Source of the DNA: Limnohabitans sp. TEGF004
GTDB taxonomy: Bacteria; Pseudomonadota; Gammaproteobacteria; Burkholderiales; Burkholderiaceae_C
NCBI RefSeq assembly: GCF_027924965.1
Contig: NZ_AP027057.1
Location: 1 to 64,000 of the forward strand
Direction: 5' to 3'
Length of the DNA stretch: 64,000 nucleotides
The first letter of the stretch is position 1. Each line of letters starts with the position of its first letter. Made by a program: the position numbers and the translations under genes. This document shows positions 8,428-16,947 of this stretch, piece after piece. The notes beneath the pieces were generated by a model that saw only the letters and a program-made list of their open reading frames with translations, was not told where the DNA came from and ran no database searches.

Positions 8428-9187
8428 CCGGGAGATTTCTAGGCGCTGCAGTAACTCTTTGGCGGTGTGGTGCAGCGGTGCCAGCATTTCGCGTTTGTCG
8501 CGCTCGCGGTTCATGTGCTGGTGGCCAAAGTTCTTGGCATCCTGCTTGAGGACAGCCAGCTCGGAGAGGGTGTCTTCATGCACCAGCAACTGCGCCAATG
8601 CCGCCTTGAGCGGGTTCGTCCAACAGGCCATCGAGCAAGCCGCCCAAGCGGCGGTGCTCGGCGGTCAATGCGCCACTGACAATCTCCTGCAGGGTGGTGT
8701 AGCCCGGCCGGATGATCTTGCGCTCGCCCAGCGCGGCGACCAATTCCATGGCCACGAAGCTGGGTGTCACATCACGGCGCACCAGTTGCTCGGCCAGCGA
8801 TGCGAGCCAGAGCAGACTGGCCGAAGACCAGGATTGGTACCCGGCCAGTGCTGTGATACCGTCACGCTGGGCATAGCGTTCGTGCTTGGAGATGGGCAGC
8901 AGCGCCACCGCCTGGTCTTGGAAATACCGGCTGGTGACGAAGGCGCAGTCCTCAGCCACCTCATCCCAGTCGAACGCGAAGAAGGCGCGCTTGGCTTTGA
9001 AGTAGCCAATTTGCAGAATGCAATGCACCTGGGCATGCAGGCTGGGGCGGCTATTGACCAACGCCAGCTCAGTCTCTGACAGAGCGAGGTATTCCAGTTG
9101 CTGGCCCTCGTCGAAGTTGGGTACACCGTACAGGGCCTCTTGCACGGCGTCCGACAAGACGCTCAAGCGCTCGCTCTTGGCGGTCAT
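8428..9187 (-). pseudogene. tnpA: N-terminal part of a Tn3-family transposase, truncated and frameshifted
   Basis: The ATG at 9187 opens a typical Tn3-family TnpA N-terminal domain (DUF4158): MTAKSERLSVLSDAVQEALYG, YLALSETELALVNSRPSLHAQ, CILQIGYFKAKRAFF and VRRDVTPSFVAMELVAALGE. Near 8600-8640 the frame shifts: the remainder (KAALAQLLVHEDTLSELAVLKQDAKNFG) continues in another frame. The gene is then cut at about 8427 by the IS5 end. The catalytic C-terminal two thirds, over 650 residues in intact members, is gone. The start overlaps the tnpR stop by 4 bp (ATGA), the usual tnpR-tnpA coupling. Confidence 0.85.
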
Positions 9188-9734
9188 TGCGGTGACGCCG
9201 CGTGGGCAGATTGCAGTGCGGTGTACAGCGCCGTTTTGCTCACCTTGAGCCGTGTAGCGGCTTCCCGAACGTTTAGCCCGTTGGCGATGTGTTTACGCGC
9301 CTGCTGCAATTTGTCAGCGGTAATACCGGCTTGCGCCCGCGAGCGGCAGCAGCTGTCAACCCAGCCTTGGTGCGCTCGCGGATCAGATCGCGCTCGAACT
9401 GGCCCAGCGCGCCAAAAACATGAAAAATGAGCCGCCCGCCTGGCGTGGTGGTGTCGATTGCTTCCGTGAGCGAACGGAAGCCGACGCCTCGCGTCGTCCA
9501 TCGCGCCTATCGTCTCGATCAGGTGCGGCATGGAGCGCCCGAGTCGATCCAGTCGCCAAGCACGTCGCCGTCGCGCATGTAGGCCAGCGCGTCAGCCAAG
9601 CCGGGCCGGTCAGCCTTGGCCCCGGAGGCCGTGTCCTCGAAAATGCGCTCGCAGTCCGCCTTGCGCAACGCATCCGTTTGCAAAGCGGTATCCTGATCCG
9701 CTGTCGATACCCGCGCATAGCCGATCAGTGCCAT
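9184..9734 (-). pseudogene. tnpR: Frameshifted serine resolvase of the Tn3 relic
   Basis: The start at 9734 gives MALIGYARVSTADQDTALQ with the catalytic serine in RVST, then DCERIFEDTASGAKADRPGLADALAYMRDGDVL. The reading frame then breaks near 9560 and again further on. MPHLIETIGA, GSNRHHH and finally the DNA-binding helix-turn-helix TADKLQQARKHIANGLNVREAATRLKVSKTALYTALQSA are found in other frames. At least two frameshifts disable it. Its stop overlaps the tnpA start. Confidence 0.8.
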
Positions 9735-9773
9735 TTGCCGCCTCTTGTCCACCATCTCGTCCGCTTATCTTAA

Positions 9774-9832
9774 TGTCCGAAAACCCGTTATGCAAGCAAT
9801 TTGCCGGACAGTGTCTGACATGGCCGAATAAC
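9774..9832. other. Probable res (resolution) site of the Tn3 relic
   Basis: TGTCCG at 9774-9779 and CGGACA at 9805-9810 form the ends of a 37-bp imperfect inverted repeat directly upstream of tnpR. A further TGTCTGACA follows. Paired resolvase half-sites in this position are the normal layout of a res site in Tn3-family transposons. It lies between tnpR and the divergent toxin-antitoxin genes. Confidence 0.5.
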
Positions 9833-9912
9833 GATCGTTTGTCGAACTCCAGGTGGCGCAGCAGCACCAAGTATGATAAGGTAATACCTTGAGTACTTTA
9901 CCGGAGGTTGCC

Positions 9913-10203
9913 ATGACCACTGCTGCCGTTCGCCCTGTGGCGATCAAGATCGACGAGGACATCAAGGTGCGAGTGAAGCGCCTGGCTGACGCACGTCACC
10001 GCACGTCGCACTGGTTGATGCGCGAGGCGATCACCCAGTACGTTTTTCGCGAGGAAAAGCGCGAGGCCTTCCGCCAGGACACGCTCAAGGCATGGGAAGA
10101 GTACCGCACCACCGGACTGCATGTGACCGTCGATGAGGCCGATGCTTGGCTTGCCCAGCTCGAACAGGGCAAGGATATAGAACCTCCGGCATGTCACGTC
10201 TGA
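9913..10203 (+). CDS. Ribbon-helix-helix antitoxin (ParD/CopG-like)
   Basis: This is the antitoxin half of a type II module. I chose the ATG at 9913 since GGAGGTTGCC precedes it; an upstream start at 9889 lacks a ribosome-binding site. The 96-residue protein starts with a ribbon-helix-helix (VAIKIDEDIKVRVKRLADARHRTSHWLMREAI, about 7-40). It ends in an acidic tail that would cover the toxin (WEEYRTTGLHVTVDEADAWLAQLEQG). It overlaps the toxin gene by 13 bp. Such proteins repress their own promoter, which must lie in the short space after the res site. The module appears to be cargo of the Tn3 relic. Confidence 0.88.
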   Translation: MTTAAVRPVAIKIDEDIKVRVKRLADARHRTSHWLMREAITQYVFREEKREAFRQDTLKAWEEYRTTGLHVTVDEADAWLAQLEQGKDIEPPACHV

Positions 10204-10481
10204 TCTGGTCACAACCGGCGCTGCTCAATGTGCAGCGCCTCTATCGATTCCTGGCGGCAAAGAACCTTGACGCTGCAAAGCGCGCGGTGAAGGCCATCCG
10301 CCACGGCGTGAAGGTGCTGGGGCAGCAGCCCGGCGTCGGCCGCCCCGTCGAGGACATGCCAGACGAGTTTCGGGAGTGGATCATTGACTTCGGCGATAGC
10401 GGCTACGTGGCCCGCTACCGCATCGACTCGGATGCCGTCACGATCCTCGCGGTTCGGCACCAGAAAGAGGTGGGCTACTGA
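10191..10481 (+). CDS. ParE/RelE-superfamily toxin
   Basis: This is the toxin partner of the ribbon-helix-helix antitoxin. It starts with the ATG at 10191 inside the antitoxin 3' end (13-bp overlap) and has 96 residues. The ParE-type pattern is visible: MSRLIWSQPALLNVQRLYRFLAAKN, then AAKRAVKAIRHGVKVLGQQPGVGRPV, then FREWIIDFGDSGYVARYRID and VTILAVRHQKEVGY at the end. ParE toxins poison DNA gyrase and RelE toxins cleave mRNA on the ribosome. The GRPVEDMPDEFREWII section favours ParE but does not prove it. The stop TGA overlaps the ATG of the following gene. Confidence 0.88.
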   Translation: MSRLIWSQPALLNVQRLYRFLAAKNLDAAKRAVKAIRHGVKVLGQQPGVGRPVEDMPDEFREWIIDFGDSGYVARYRIDSDAVTILAVRHQKEVGY

Positions 10482-11206
10482 TGAGCATGAACGAATTCCG
10501 ACGACTGGCCGCGAAGATCGACCAGCACATGCAGCAGCTTGACGCCCAGGGTGTCAGCGAGACCCATGCCATCATCAATCGCATGATCTGGTACGGGCCT
10601 GACCTGCACAGGATTTGGGTCGGGACATCCGACCAGCAGCTCATGGCATTGTCCCGTGAGTTCCCAGGGTTCTATAATTATGCCCGCATCATGGAAGAGG
10701 CATCCGAAGCCGAGCTCCGCAAGGCTTCGCGACCCTATGACGGCATGGCCGAGTTCCCCGAACAGCACAAGCAAATGGGCGCGCAACTACTGACCACGGC
10801 GGCCACGCTTGAGCGCGGCTACCAGGCGTTTCGTGCGAGCGGTGATTTGCAAGTGTTTCGGCCCCAGCTCGACGAACTGGGCCACCTGCATCGGCAATGG
10901 CTGTCCGACCTGGACGCATTCAAAGACTCGCTGCGCACGCAGGGAGCAGAACCCAAGGTGCTGGAATACGTGAAGAGGCTTTCGGCCGCCTGGTCGAGCG
11001 CATCAAACAGCTTGCTGGGTGATAGTCAAGGCAGCCGACGGAAATTTCGGCGGTTTGTGGTTCAACCCCCACTAAAAAGCAGTCATTCACCAATGACAGG
11101 GCTGTCCCAAAGGGTGCTTTGCATCTCCAAAACTGAGGGGCAGCAACCGCTGCAAACCAGCCGTTGGCCTATATTGAGCGACTACTCGCAGCGGATAGAA
11201 AACTAG
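10481..11206 (+). CDS. Uncharacterised third gene of the Tn3-borne parDE unit, 3' end probably replaced
   Basis: I do not recognise this family. The ATG at 10481 overlaps the toxin stop (TGATG), so it is co-translated with the toxin-antitoxin pair. Residues 1-180 look like a genuine, mainly helical soluble protein (EFRRLAAKIDQHMQQLDAQG, then GPDLHRIWVGTSDQQLMALSREFPGFYNYARIM). From about residue 183 (nucleotide 11030) the composition changes and the sequence reads like non-coding DNA. The original C-terminus was probably lost at a rearrangement point, perhaps the edge of the Tn3 relic. Its role in the module is unknown. Confidence 0.6.
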   Translation: MSMNEFRRLAAKIDQHMQQLDAQGVSETHAIINRMIWYGPDLHRIWVGTSDQQLMALSREFPGFYNYARIMEEASEAELRKASRPYDGMAEFPEQHKQMGAQLLTTAATLERGYQAFRASGDLQVFRPQLDELGHLHRQWLSDLDAFKDSLRTQGAEPKVLEYVKRLSAAWSSASNSLLGDSQGSRRKFRRFVVQPPLKSSHSPMTGLSQRVLCISKTEGQQPLQTSRWPILSDYSQRIEN

Positions 11207-11395
11207 AGATCCCGATAACAGATTTTTAGATCAAATAAATGAGGAAAAAGCCACTTTAAGTCGCAAAAACTCTAAGGATCTGGCGCTATAAGAGAATGAA
11301 GTTTTTTCCATCTATTGGATTTTGTCCGAAATGTGTATGTACTTTACGGACATAGAAGAGCTATGTTCAACTCGAAAACACCCCTTAACTCGTAG
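11207..11395. other. Short AT-rich spacer after the Tn3 relic
   Basis: No gene, terminator or terminal inverted repeat that I can identify. I looked for a 38-bp Tn3 end here and did not find one. Confidence 0.3.
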
Positions 11396-11748
11396 GTGAT
11401 GGATCGAATCATCCAAGCACCGGACACAAAAGTGTGGACTCCGGGGGGCTTCCTCGATCTAGGGAAACGGGATGCGTTAGACAAAGCTCTGCAAAGATTC
11501 GTGAGGAACGATGCTCTTCGCAGGTTTGATCGTGTTCTCTATGACAAACCAAGAATCAACTCGCTGACGTGTCGTCCCAATCCTCCAGACTATCGAAGTG
11601 TTATTCGCGAATGCTTCAAGACCCCCAGTCCAAAGCGATCAAAGACGATCTGACAACGGGTATGTACACCGTACCTGTCTGGATGCAAAAGTGGCTTAAA
11701 GATTTGCTAACTCAGTCTCAACATGACTCCACAAGAGTAGCCGCGTGA
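11396..11748 (+). pseudogene. Relic of an AbiEi/DUF6088-type antitoxin gene
   Basis: The first frame (11396 to about 11620) matches the winged-helix N-terminus of DUF6088/AbiEi-type proteins: IIQAPDTKVWTPGGFLDLGKRDALDKALQRF, NDALRRFDRVLYDKPRIN, then PNPPDYRSVI. A second frame (11611 to a TGA at 11746-11748) gives IKDDLTTGMYTVPVWMQKWLKDLL, which resembles the C-terminal end of the same family. The middle, about 100 residues in intact members, is deleted and the ends are out of frame. No AbiEii nucleotidyltransferase partner follows, so the module is dead. Confidence 0.6.
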
Positions 11749-12166
11749 AGCCCGATTTTCTGAAACGCCCAATCTCCCGCACCCATAAGGGCAGGCCCAT
11801 CTGACAACAGTGCTTTAAGTTGGAAAATACACTGCCTAAACTGGACTTTGCCTACCGAGGAATCCCCGTCTTGTTGCACAACTATCTGAACGCGAAGCTC
11901 GGCCGAACGATTCCTCATCTTTCAACGGTGCCTGCGGAGAATGATGTTGGCTAACTTGTTGTTCGAGACTATCGCCTGTGTAATACCCCAAAGCCCTTGC
12001 AGCGCGGCTAGCAGGGGCTTCATTTAAAGGCCGTTTAGAGCGATTCCAGATCTCGCAGTGCATAGCTTTGCAATGCCAATTTCAGGAACTCTGCGCCTTT
12101 AGAAAAAGTGTTTTGATCGGATAGATGGATTTGACTCCATATGTATTTAAAGACATAATTCAACTC
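11749..12166. other. Intergenic region without recognisable gene
   Basis: Both strands contain only short frames with stops. Nothing here matches a family I know. It separates the abiEi relic from the next toxin-antitoxin pair. Confidence 0.4.
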
Positions 12167-12559
12167 ATGACTTGGACCGTACTACTTCACGACGATTTTG
12201 CTGATGAGTTGATGGCCTTGGATGAAAAATTACAAGATGAATTGTTAGCGCATGCCAAGTTGCTAGTGGAGTTCGGACCCAATTTGGGCCGCCCCACAGT
12301 AGACACGCTTAAAGGTGCTTCGCACGCCAACATGAAGGAAATGCGATTTAACTGGATGGGGGATGTTTGGCGCGTTGCTTTCGCATTCGATCCACAGCGT
12401 CAGGCGGTTTTGCTTGTTGGTGGCGACAAAAGCGGTGCAGATCAGAAACGGTTTTACAAGCGTCTGATTTCTGTAGCGGATAACCGTTACAGCCAACATC
12501 TGGCAACATTAAATGACGCAATAGCAAAGGAGCCTAAAAATGGCAAGAAGACTCGATGA
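12167..12559 (+). CDS. higB: HigB-like (RelE-superfamily, Gp49-type) toxin
   Basis: This is the toxin of a toxin-first type II module. The ATG at 12167 gives a 130-residue protein: WTVLLHDDFADELMALDEKLQDELLAHAKLLVEFGP, then GRPTVDTLKGASHANMKEMRFNWMGDVWRVAFAFDPQRQAVLLVGGDKSG, then FYKRLI. The LKGxxxxNMKEMR and WRVAFAFDP blocks are typical of phage-derived Gp49-like/HigB toxins, which cleave mRNA at the ribosome. An upstream start at 12125 is possible but adds residues unlike the family. It overlaps the antitoxin by 20 bp. Toxin-before-antitoxin order fits the HigBA class. Confidence 0.88.
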   Translation: MTWTVLLHDDFADELMALDEKLQDELLAHAKLLVEFGPNLGRPTVDTLKGASHANMKEMRFNWMGDVWRVAFAFDPQRQAVLLVGGDKSGADQKRFYKRLISVADNRYSQHLATLNDAIAKEPKNGKKTR

Positions 12560-12911
12560 CATCATGGCAGCATTGCCCGCAAAGCGCCGCGCTCGGATTA
12601 ATGAGCGCGCGATGGAGTTGGCCACACTCAAAGATCTTCGAAATGCGGCCGAGCAAACGCAAGAAGATTTGGCGGCTGCACTTGGGGTAGGTCAAGACAC
12701 AATTTCACGCTTAGAAAAACGCAGTGATATGTTGCTATCTACGCTTCGTCATTATGTGGAGAGCATGGGCGGGAAGCTAGAGTTGGTCGCTCAATTTCCG
12801 AATCGCCCACCTGTAGTTATCGATCATCTTGGTGTTGAACGCTCTTCAATCCCCCCGAGTACTACTCAGCCGAGTCGTGTTCGCTCCCGTTCTGTTCGGG
12901 CCTCTGCATAA
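12540..12911 (+). CDS. higA: HigA-like XRE-family antitoxin
   Basis: This is the DNA-binding antitoxin of the module. The ATG at 12540 lies inside the toxin gene. The 123-residue protein carries an XRE-type helix-turn-helix at about 38-80 (AEQTQEDLAAALGVGQDTISRLEKRSDMLLSTLRHYVESMGG), followed by the short beta part LELVAQFPNRPPVVI that is common in these antitoxins. The last 30 residues are rich in Ser and Arg and probably disordered. Autoregulation of the pair is expected. Confidence 0.9.
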   Translation: MARRLDDIMAALPAKRRARINERAMELATLKDLRNAAEQTQEDLAAALGVGQDTISRLEKRSDMLLSTLRHYVESMGGKLELVAQFPNRPPVVIDHLGVERSSIPPSTTQPSRVRSRSVRASA

Positions 12912-13345
12912 TTTTCGAGTGATTTTTTGTCGATCAATAGCCTATTGCTAGGCCTACTTTGGATTGATACCCGAGTTTGCCATTAAGCTCTTGGGTAATT
13001 TAGATTCGCTGATTTAAACCACAGCCTGCAAAGCTGTACTATGACCACCAATGCTGAGCAGGGGTTTTAGGTTAGCTACATCAAAAGCTGGAACTGTCTA
13101 CCAATCGGGTTACACAACGTCGTCTGCTTCAGGCTGCAGCCGCCGTTGTCTGCAGCACACCACAGTGACGGCTTCCGCTCCCATCTCAGTCATTGGCTAA
13201 TGGCTGAGATGGGGGCGCGAATTGCTCCTACGCTGGAGCTCATATAGCTTGTGCCGTGGCGGAACCGAAATCTTTGTAAACCGCCCAATTGACTACTGCG
13301 GAGATGCTTTATACAATTGCTATATACATTCCTTGGGAGGTCATC
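12912..13345. other. Intergenic region with one strong inverted repeat
   Basis: No gene is evident. An inverted repeat at 13180-13213 pairs CCCATCTCAG with CTGAGATGGG around a short loop. It lacks a T run, so it is not a clear terminator and may be the end of a lost element. The promoter for vapBC should lie in the last 60 bp. Confidence 0.4.
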
Positions 13346-13579
13346 ATGTCCATCGGCACTGTTTTCGTCAATAACCGTACCCAGGCCGTTCGTCTGCCTT
13401 TGGACGTGCGTCTACCCGAGGGTGTCCAAAAGGTAGAGATACGCGTCAAAGGTAACGAGCGCATCATCTCCCCCCTAGGCCAAACTTGGGACAGCTTCTT
13501 TCTGGGCGGGGCCACAGTTAGCGACGACTTCCTGCCGGAGCGCGCTACCCAGCACCAGCCGGAGCGGGAGGCGCTTTGA
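13346..13579 (+). CDS. vapB: VapB-type antitoxin (AbrB-fold)
   Basis: This is the antitoxin to the PIN-domain toxin that follows. The ATG at 13346 has GGGAGG 6 bases before it; the longer frame from 13289 has no such site. The 77 residues start with an AbrB/SpoVT-type swapped-hairpin domain: GTVFVNNRTQAVRLPLDVRLPEGVQKVEIRVKGNERIISP. The C-terminal part (WDSFFLGGATVSDDFLPERATQHQPERE) would wrap the toxin. Its TGA overlaps the toxin ATG by one base. Confidence 0.92.
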   Translation: MSIGTVFVNNRTQAVRLPLDVRLPEGVQKVEIRVKGNERIISPLGQTWDSFFLGGATVSDDFLPERATQHQPEREAL

Positions 13580-13989
13580 TGCTGCGTTACTTGCTGGACA
13601 CCAACATCGTCATCTACGTGTTGAAGCGACGACCTGTCGAGGTACTTTTCACTTTCAACGCCAACGCCAGCCGCATGGCAATTTCCTCCATTACCCTCGC
13701 GGAACTCTTGCACGGTGCTGAGAAAAGCAGCTGCGTGAGCGATAACCTGGCCGCTATCGAGGATTTTTGCAGCCGTCTAGAAGTTCTGCCCTATGGCCCC
13801 AAGGCCGCGCAGCATTACGGCGTCATTCGCGCCGCCTTGGAAAAACTCGGCCAGCCTATCGGTGTGAACGACATGCACATTGCAGCGCATGCTCGCAGCG
13901 AAGGCCTGGTGCTGGTGACGAACAATATGGGGGAGTTCGCACGAGTGCCTGCTCTGGAGGCAGAGAACTGGGTCCACACAGCGCAGTAA
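13579..13989 (+). CDS. vapC: VapC-type PIN-domain ribonuclease toxin
   Basis: This is an Mg-dependent endoribonuclease; VapC proteins usually cleave initiator tRNA or 23S rRNA. The ATG at 13579 (rather than a TTG one codon earlier) gives 136 residues. PIN-domain acidic residues are visible: Asp7 in LLDTN, Glu in ISSITLAELLHGAE (about 42), Asp in GVNDMHIAAHA (about 97), and the final acidic region VTNNMGEF (about 115), where the family normally has an Asp or Asn. It is translationally coupled to vapB. It looks intact. Confidence 0.93.
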   Translation: MLRYLLDTNIVIYVLKRRPVEVLFTFNANASRMAISSITLAELLHGAEKSSCVSDNLAAIEDFCSRLEVLPYGPKAAQHYGVIRAALEKLGQPIGVNDMHIAAHARSEGLVLVTNNMGEFARVPALEAENWVHTAQ

Positions 13990-14426
13990 TTTACGAGTTG
14001 TCGTGCATCAGTCGCGTAAAAGTGCGTCGACTGCCACGCCAAGTTTGCCGCGATAGCTGCGGCGGGGCAGCAGCTGACCTTTGAAGTGATTACCACGCCG
14101 ACAGCGCTAGGCTGAACTGAGCCACTCGTGGTGAGCGGTCGTTATGGCCGTCACGATCACTACCCTTCATACAACAGGTAGTGCCTCCAAATACTGCTGT
14201 ACTGCCAATACCGGGCACTCGACATGCTGTGCAGGTGATTAGCGCTTTAGCGAACATGAACGACCGGTCTAGCGCTAGCTGTAGAGACACTCCCGTCGGA
14301 CATTGAGCCTCACGAACTCGCTGTCGACAAGCGGGCTTTCAGCATTCGAATTTAGCGAGGAAGAAACAACTCTAGCTATGGAGGTTCTCGACGCATATGG
14401 TGGGTTTAGCTACCCGCTGTCTGGTG
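13990..14426. other. Intergenic region without recognisable gene
   Basis: Short frames only, none with a credible start or family signal. It separates vapBC from the convergent two-gene unit. Confidence 0.35.
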
Positions 14427-14846
14427 TTACGCCGCCAAGTCGGGGGGCGGGTGCAGCCTTCCTCGCGCCTTTGCCTTGGCATAGGCGAGCTTGCCCACTG
14501 TCTGCTGCTTTTTGGCATCACCGGCGGAAGTAAAGTCAACCAGCGTATGCGCGGAATTGTCGGAAATTGGGTCAGCGTAGGAGGCAAGACCGAGATTCGC
14601 GAATTCTTGTATTGAAACGCCCCATGTTCCACCCGCCTCTTTGAGTTGCTTTCGCTGGAGATATCTTTCGTAAGCCTCACGGGGGGACAGAAGGCTCTCT
14701 CGGTCTGCAGATAAGTGACCCGCATCCTTCTCGGTGGGCGTAAATGACCGCGCCGAAGGGCGACCCTCGGTGATTTGGCTCGGATGAACCTGTCGTGTCA
14801 GAAGTTCAACGCTTGCGGGAAGAAGGGATGCGTCGTTAATTGGCAT
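14427..14846 (-). CDS. Uncharacterised 139-residue protein, second gene of a coupled pair
   Basis: I do not recognise this protein. It is small, polar and partly disordered at both ends (SFTPTEKDAGHLSADRESLLSPREAYERYLQRKQ, ending ARGRLHPPPDLAA). A predicted helical region is around 58-75. Its ATG lies 11 bp inside the preceding gene, in another frame, so the two are made together. Such a small partner downstream of a larger one recalls accessory or toxin-antitoxin-like pairs, but no catalytic or binding motif supports that. Confidence 0.65.
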   Translation of the reverse strand: MPINDASLLPASVELLTRQVHPSQITEGRPSARSFTPTEKDAGHLSADRESLLSPREAYERYLQRKQLKEAGGTWGVSIQEFANLGLASYADPISDNSAHTLVDFTSAGDAKKQQTVGKLAYAKAKARGRLHPPPDLAA

Positions 14847-16041
14847 CTGGCATTTCTTCGTCCGACGACATCGCGTTGATGAACGTCATGAACTGAGACA
14901 TGAGTTCAGTGCTCTGCAAGTCAATCACCATGTTGATGTCGTCGGCAGTGTCTGTATTCACAGCATTTAGGTTCACTTGCGAGCCTGTCTCGTTAACTTC
15001 GGCACTCGCCTCCCATGCACCAATCGACCACTCGGCTGCAATTCCTCCGCTCGGAAGCGGATAGAGGTGTGGGAGTGGAACGGGCTGCATGGATACATCT
15101 ACCAAGAGGCACCGCATTGCTTCGATTGCTGCCGTCGATGGGGCCGGGTTCTCGTTGTCGTACCAGCCTGCTGGAGTTGCTCGTATCTCTTCCAGCCGTG
15201 ACTCAAACGGCTGTGTCGCGCCACCTTCGCTGTAGATGACGTTCACTGAAAGAAGGCGGCGCAGGCGCTCGTTCTTGTCGTACAGACCTGTGCCGACCAG
15301 TCGCACGTTCTCGGAAGCGCGGTTGTAAGCTTTCCTGAACTCGAACTCCGTTGATGGTTGGAAATCGAAACTCCCACCGTTTACGTCGAGTACATGAATT
15401 GCGCCTTGCGCAACCACGCCGCCGTTCAGCACGAACAGCGCATCGACCGCGTTCTCATACGTGGTCTCTCGCGAAAGGACAATCTTCTTCCGAATGAAGG
15501 TGTCATAGCGAACAGCCTTGGCACCATTAAATCCCAATTCGATGAACTCGTCTTCATGCAGGCTTTGACCGAACGAATTGAAGAGCCCAGCGAGTTCGAC
15601 CGGAAACTCTTGAGGTACGCTACCAGTCGATCCCACTGAGTCGATTAGATTGTCAATGTAGTCTCGCGCATCATCAAAGTCTGGATAAGGAGACTGATCT
15701 AATGATGACTGATTGGCTGCAAACTTCAACGGTTGCTGCGAAGACTGCGAGGCCACAGGGCACAAGCGCGGCATGTACGCGACTGCACTGCTGCCGCCTT
15801 CAATATGTGCCAGCCCAATCTGAAACGAATCTTCAAATCCTTTCGGGACTCGAACGCGCTCGCCCATTCTTCTCCTGAAGAGCATTTTCGCCACTTCCAC
15901 CACCAGCTTGCGATACGCTGCGAGGTCAGGTAAGACCTCCAGCGGAATCGTATGATAGTCGAAGCGGCCTCCGGCGAACCGAAAGCGAGCAAACGAATCT
16001 TCGGCGGCGGCAGCTTCAGAGTTGATGGAAGTGTTGGGCAC
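14836..16041 (-). CDS. Uncharacterised 401-residue protein, first gene of a coupled pair
   Basis: Family unknown to me. It starts with GTG at 16041. The N-terminal half has FRFAGGRFDYHTIPLEVLPDLAAYRKLVVEVAKMLFRRR and the phrase RVPKGFEDSFQIGLAHIEGGSSAVAYMPRL. The centre has SFGQSLHEDEFIELGF, then ALFVLNGGVVAQGAIHVLDVNGGSFDF. A late block, LPHLYPLPSGGIAAEWSIGAWEASAEVNE at about 323-350, resembles a short GG...EW motif that I have seen in other uncharacterised proteins. No signal peptide or membrane segment. It overlaps the next gene by 11 bp and lies among toxin-antitoxin modules. Confidence 0.7.
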   Translation of the reverse strand: MPNTSINSEAAAAEDSFARFRFAGGRFDYHTIPLEVLPDLAAYRKLVVEVAKMLFRRRMGERVRVPKGFEDSFQIGLAHIEGGSSAVAYMPRLCPVASQSSQQPLKFAANQSSLDQSPYPDFDDARDYIDNLIDSVGSTGSVPQEFPVELAGLFNSFGQSLHEDEFIELGFNGAKAVRYDTFIRKKIVLSRETTYENAVDALFVLNGGVVAQGAIHVLDVNGGSFDFQPSTEFEFRKAYNRASENVRLVGTGLYDKNERLRRLLSVNVIYSEGGATQPFESRLEEIRATPAGWYDNENPAPSTAAIEAMRCLLVDVSMQPVPLPHLYPLPSGGIAAEWSIGAWEASAEVNETGSQVNLNAVNTDTADDINMVIDLQSTELMSQFMTFINAMSSDEEMPDAN

Positions 16042-16440
16042 GCTGAAATGTACTTTGGGAAAAATGTCTCGGAATTAATCTACACTTAGCTGTAGTTTAC
16101 TCCCCAACGGGGAGAACGATACCGTGAATCGAAGCTTTCCTTTCGAGGTAGACCTGAGCTACACGTATCGAAAACCAACACCGTTGGTTTTGAACTAGGA
16201 CCTTGGAGACCCGTAATGTGGAGCGGGCCGGATGGTGCGCGTCGCGGGGCTATGTAGATGATATTGAAGCACTTGCAGACGGACTCAACGTTTATTAGCG
16301 ACGTCTCGGTTGACTTTCTACAGAGCCGCCAGACCCGGTTCTGCTTCTGGCCGAAAGCAACACTCCTGAATGCACCCACATAGCTGCCATTGAAGGCGGT
16401 CGACCCGGTGTCGGAACAAAGGCCGCCTCCAATGACCGTG
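16042..16440. other. Intergenic region, nothing identified
   Basis: It should contain the promoter of the two-gene unit (minus strand, near 16050-16110). I see no gene, repeat or mobile-element end that I can support. Confidence 0.35.
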
Positions 16441-16720
16441 TCAGATTTCCGTCTGCTCGGAGATTTCAAGAGCGTCGGCGACCTCGATACCCAGGTACCT
16501 CACGGTCGATTCCAGCTTGGAGTGGCCGAGCAGCAGTTGCACGGCTCGGAGGTTTTTAGTGCGTCGATAGATCACGTAGCTTTGGTCCTTCGCATCGAAT
16601 GGGTCCCATACTCGGAACGATCCAGACCAAGCTCATCCACCCAGTGCCCGAGAGTCCGAGCGTACTGCCGGGTTCCGAGGTGGGGGGAATCGTGGAGCCT
16701 GATCGCCATGGGTCACGTCG
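16441..16720 (-). pseudogene. C-terminal relic of a tyrosine recombinase with one frameshift
   Basis: On the minus strand YGTHSMRRTKAT is followed, after a shift of one base near 16575, by LIYRRTKNLRAVQLLLGHSKLESTVRYLGIEVADALEISEQTEI and a TGA at 16441-16443. The first part carries the H-x-x-R pair and the second the GH of the catalytic set plus the tyrosine in VRYLGIEV. One missing base breaks the frame. The N-terminal domains are absent. Confidence 0.75.
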
Positions 16721-16779
16721 CGAACTTTGAGGGCGGATTCAAATCTGAAGTGCAACATCTGATCCGTTAAGGTCAGCCG

Positions 16780-16947
16780 ATGCACATAAGCCCCAGAAGT
16801 TACAAGCAACTGCAACCAGAAGATCGAATGACGATCGCCAGTCTCAAACAGCAGAACTACAGCATCCGGCAAATCGCCAGCATGCTTCACCGCTCTGCCT
16901 CGACGGTCAGTCGGGAGATCTCGCGCAACAGCGAACAAGGCGTGTAG
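16780..16947 (+). pseudogene. N-terminal fragment of an IS30-family transposase
   Basis: The 55-residue frame MHISPRSYKQLQPEDRMTIA, then QQNYSIRQIASMLHRSASTVSREISRNS, is the helix-turn-helix start of IS30-type transposases. A TAG stops it at 16945-16947 and no DDE domain follows. It is a dead stub. Confidence 0.75.

Noticed and set aside
16086..16770. Frames at 16086-16469 (minus) and 16390-16770 (plus)
   Set aside because: The second is antisense to the integrase relic and the first has no family signal.
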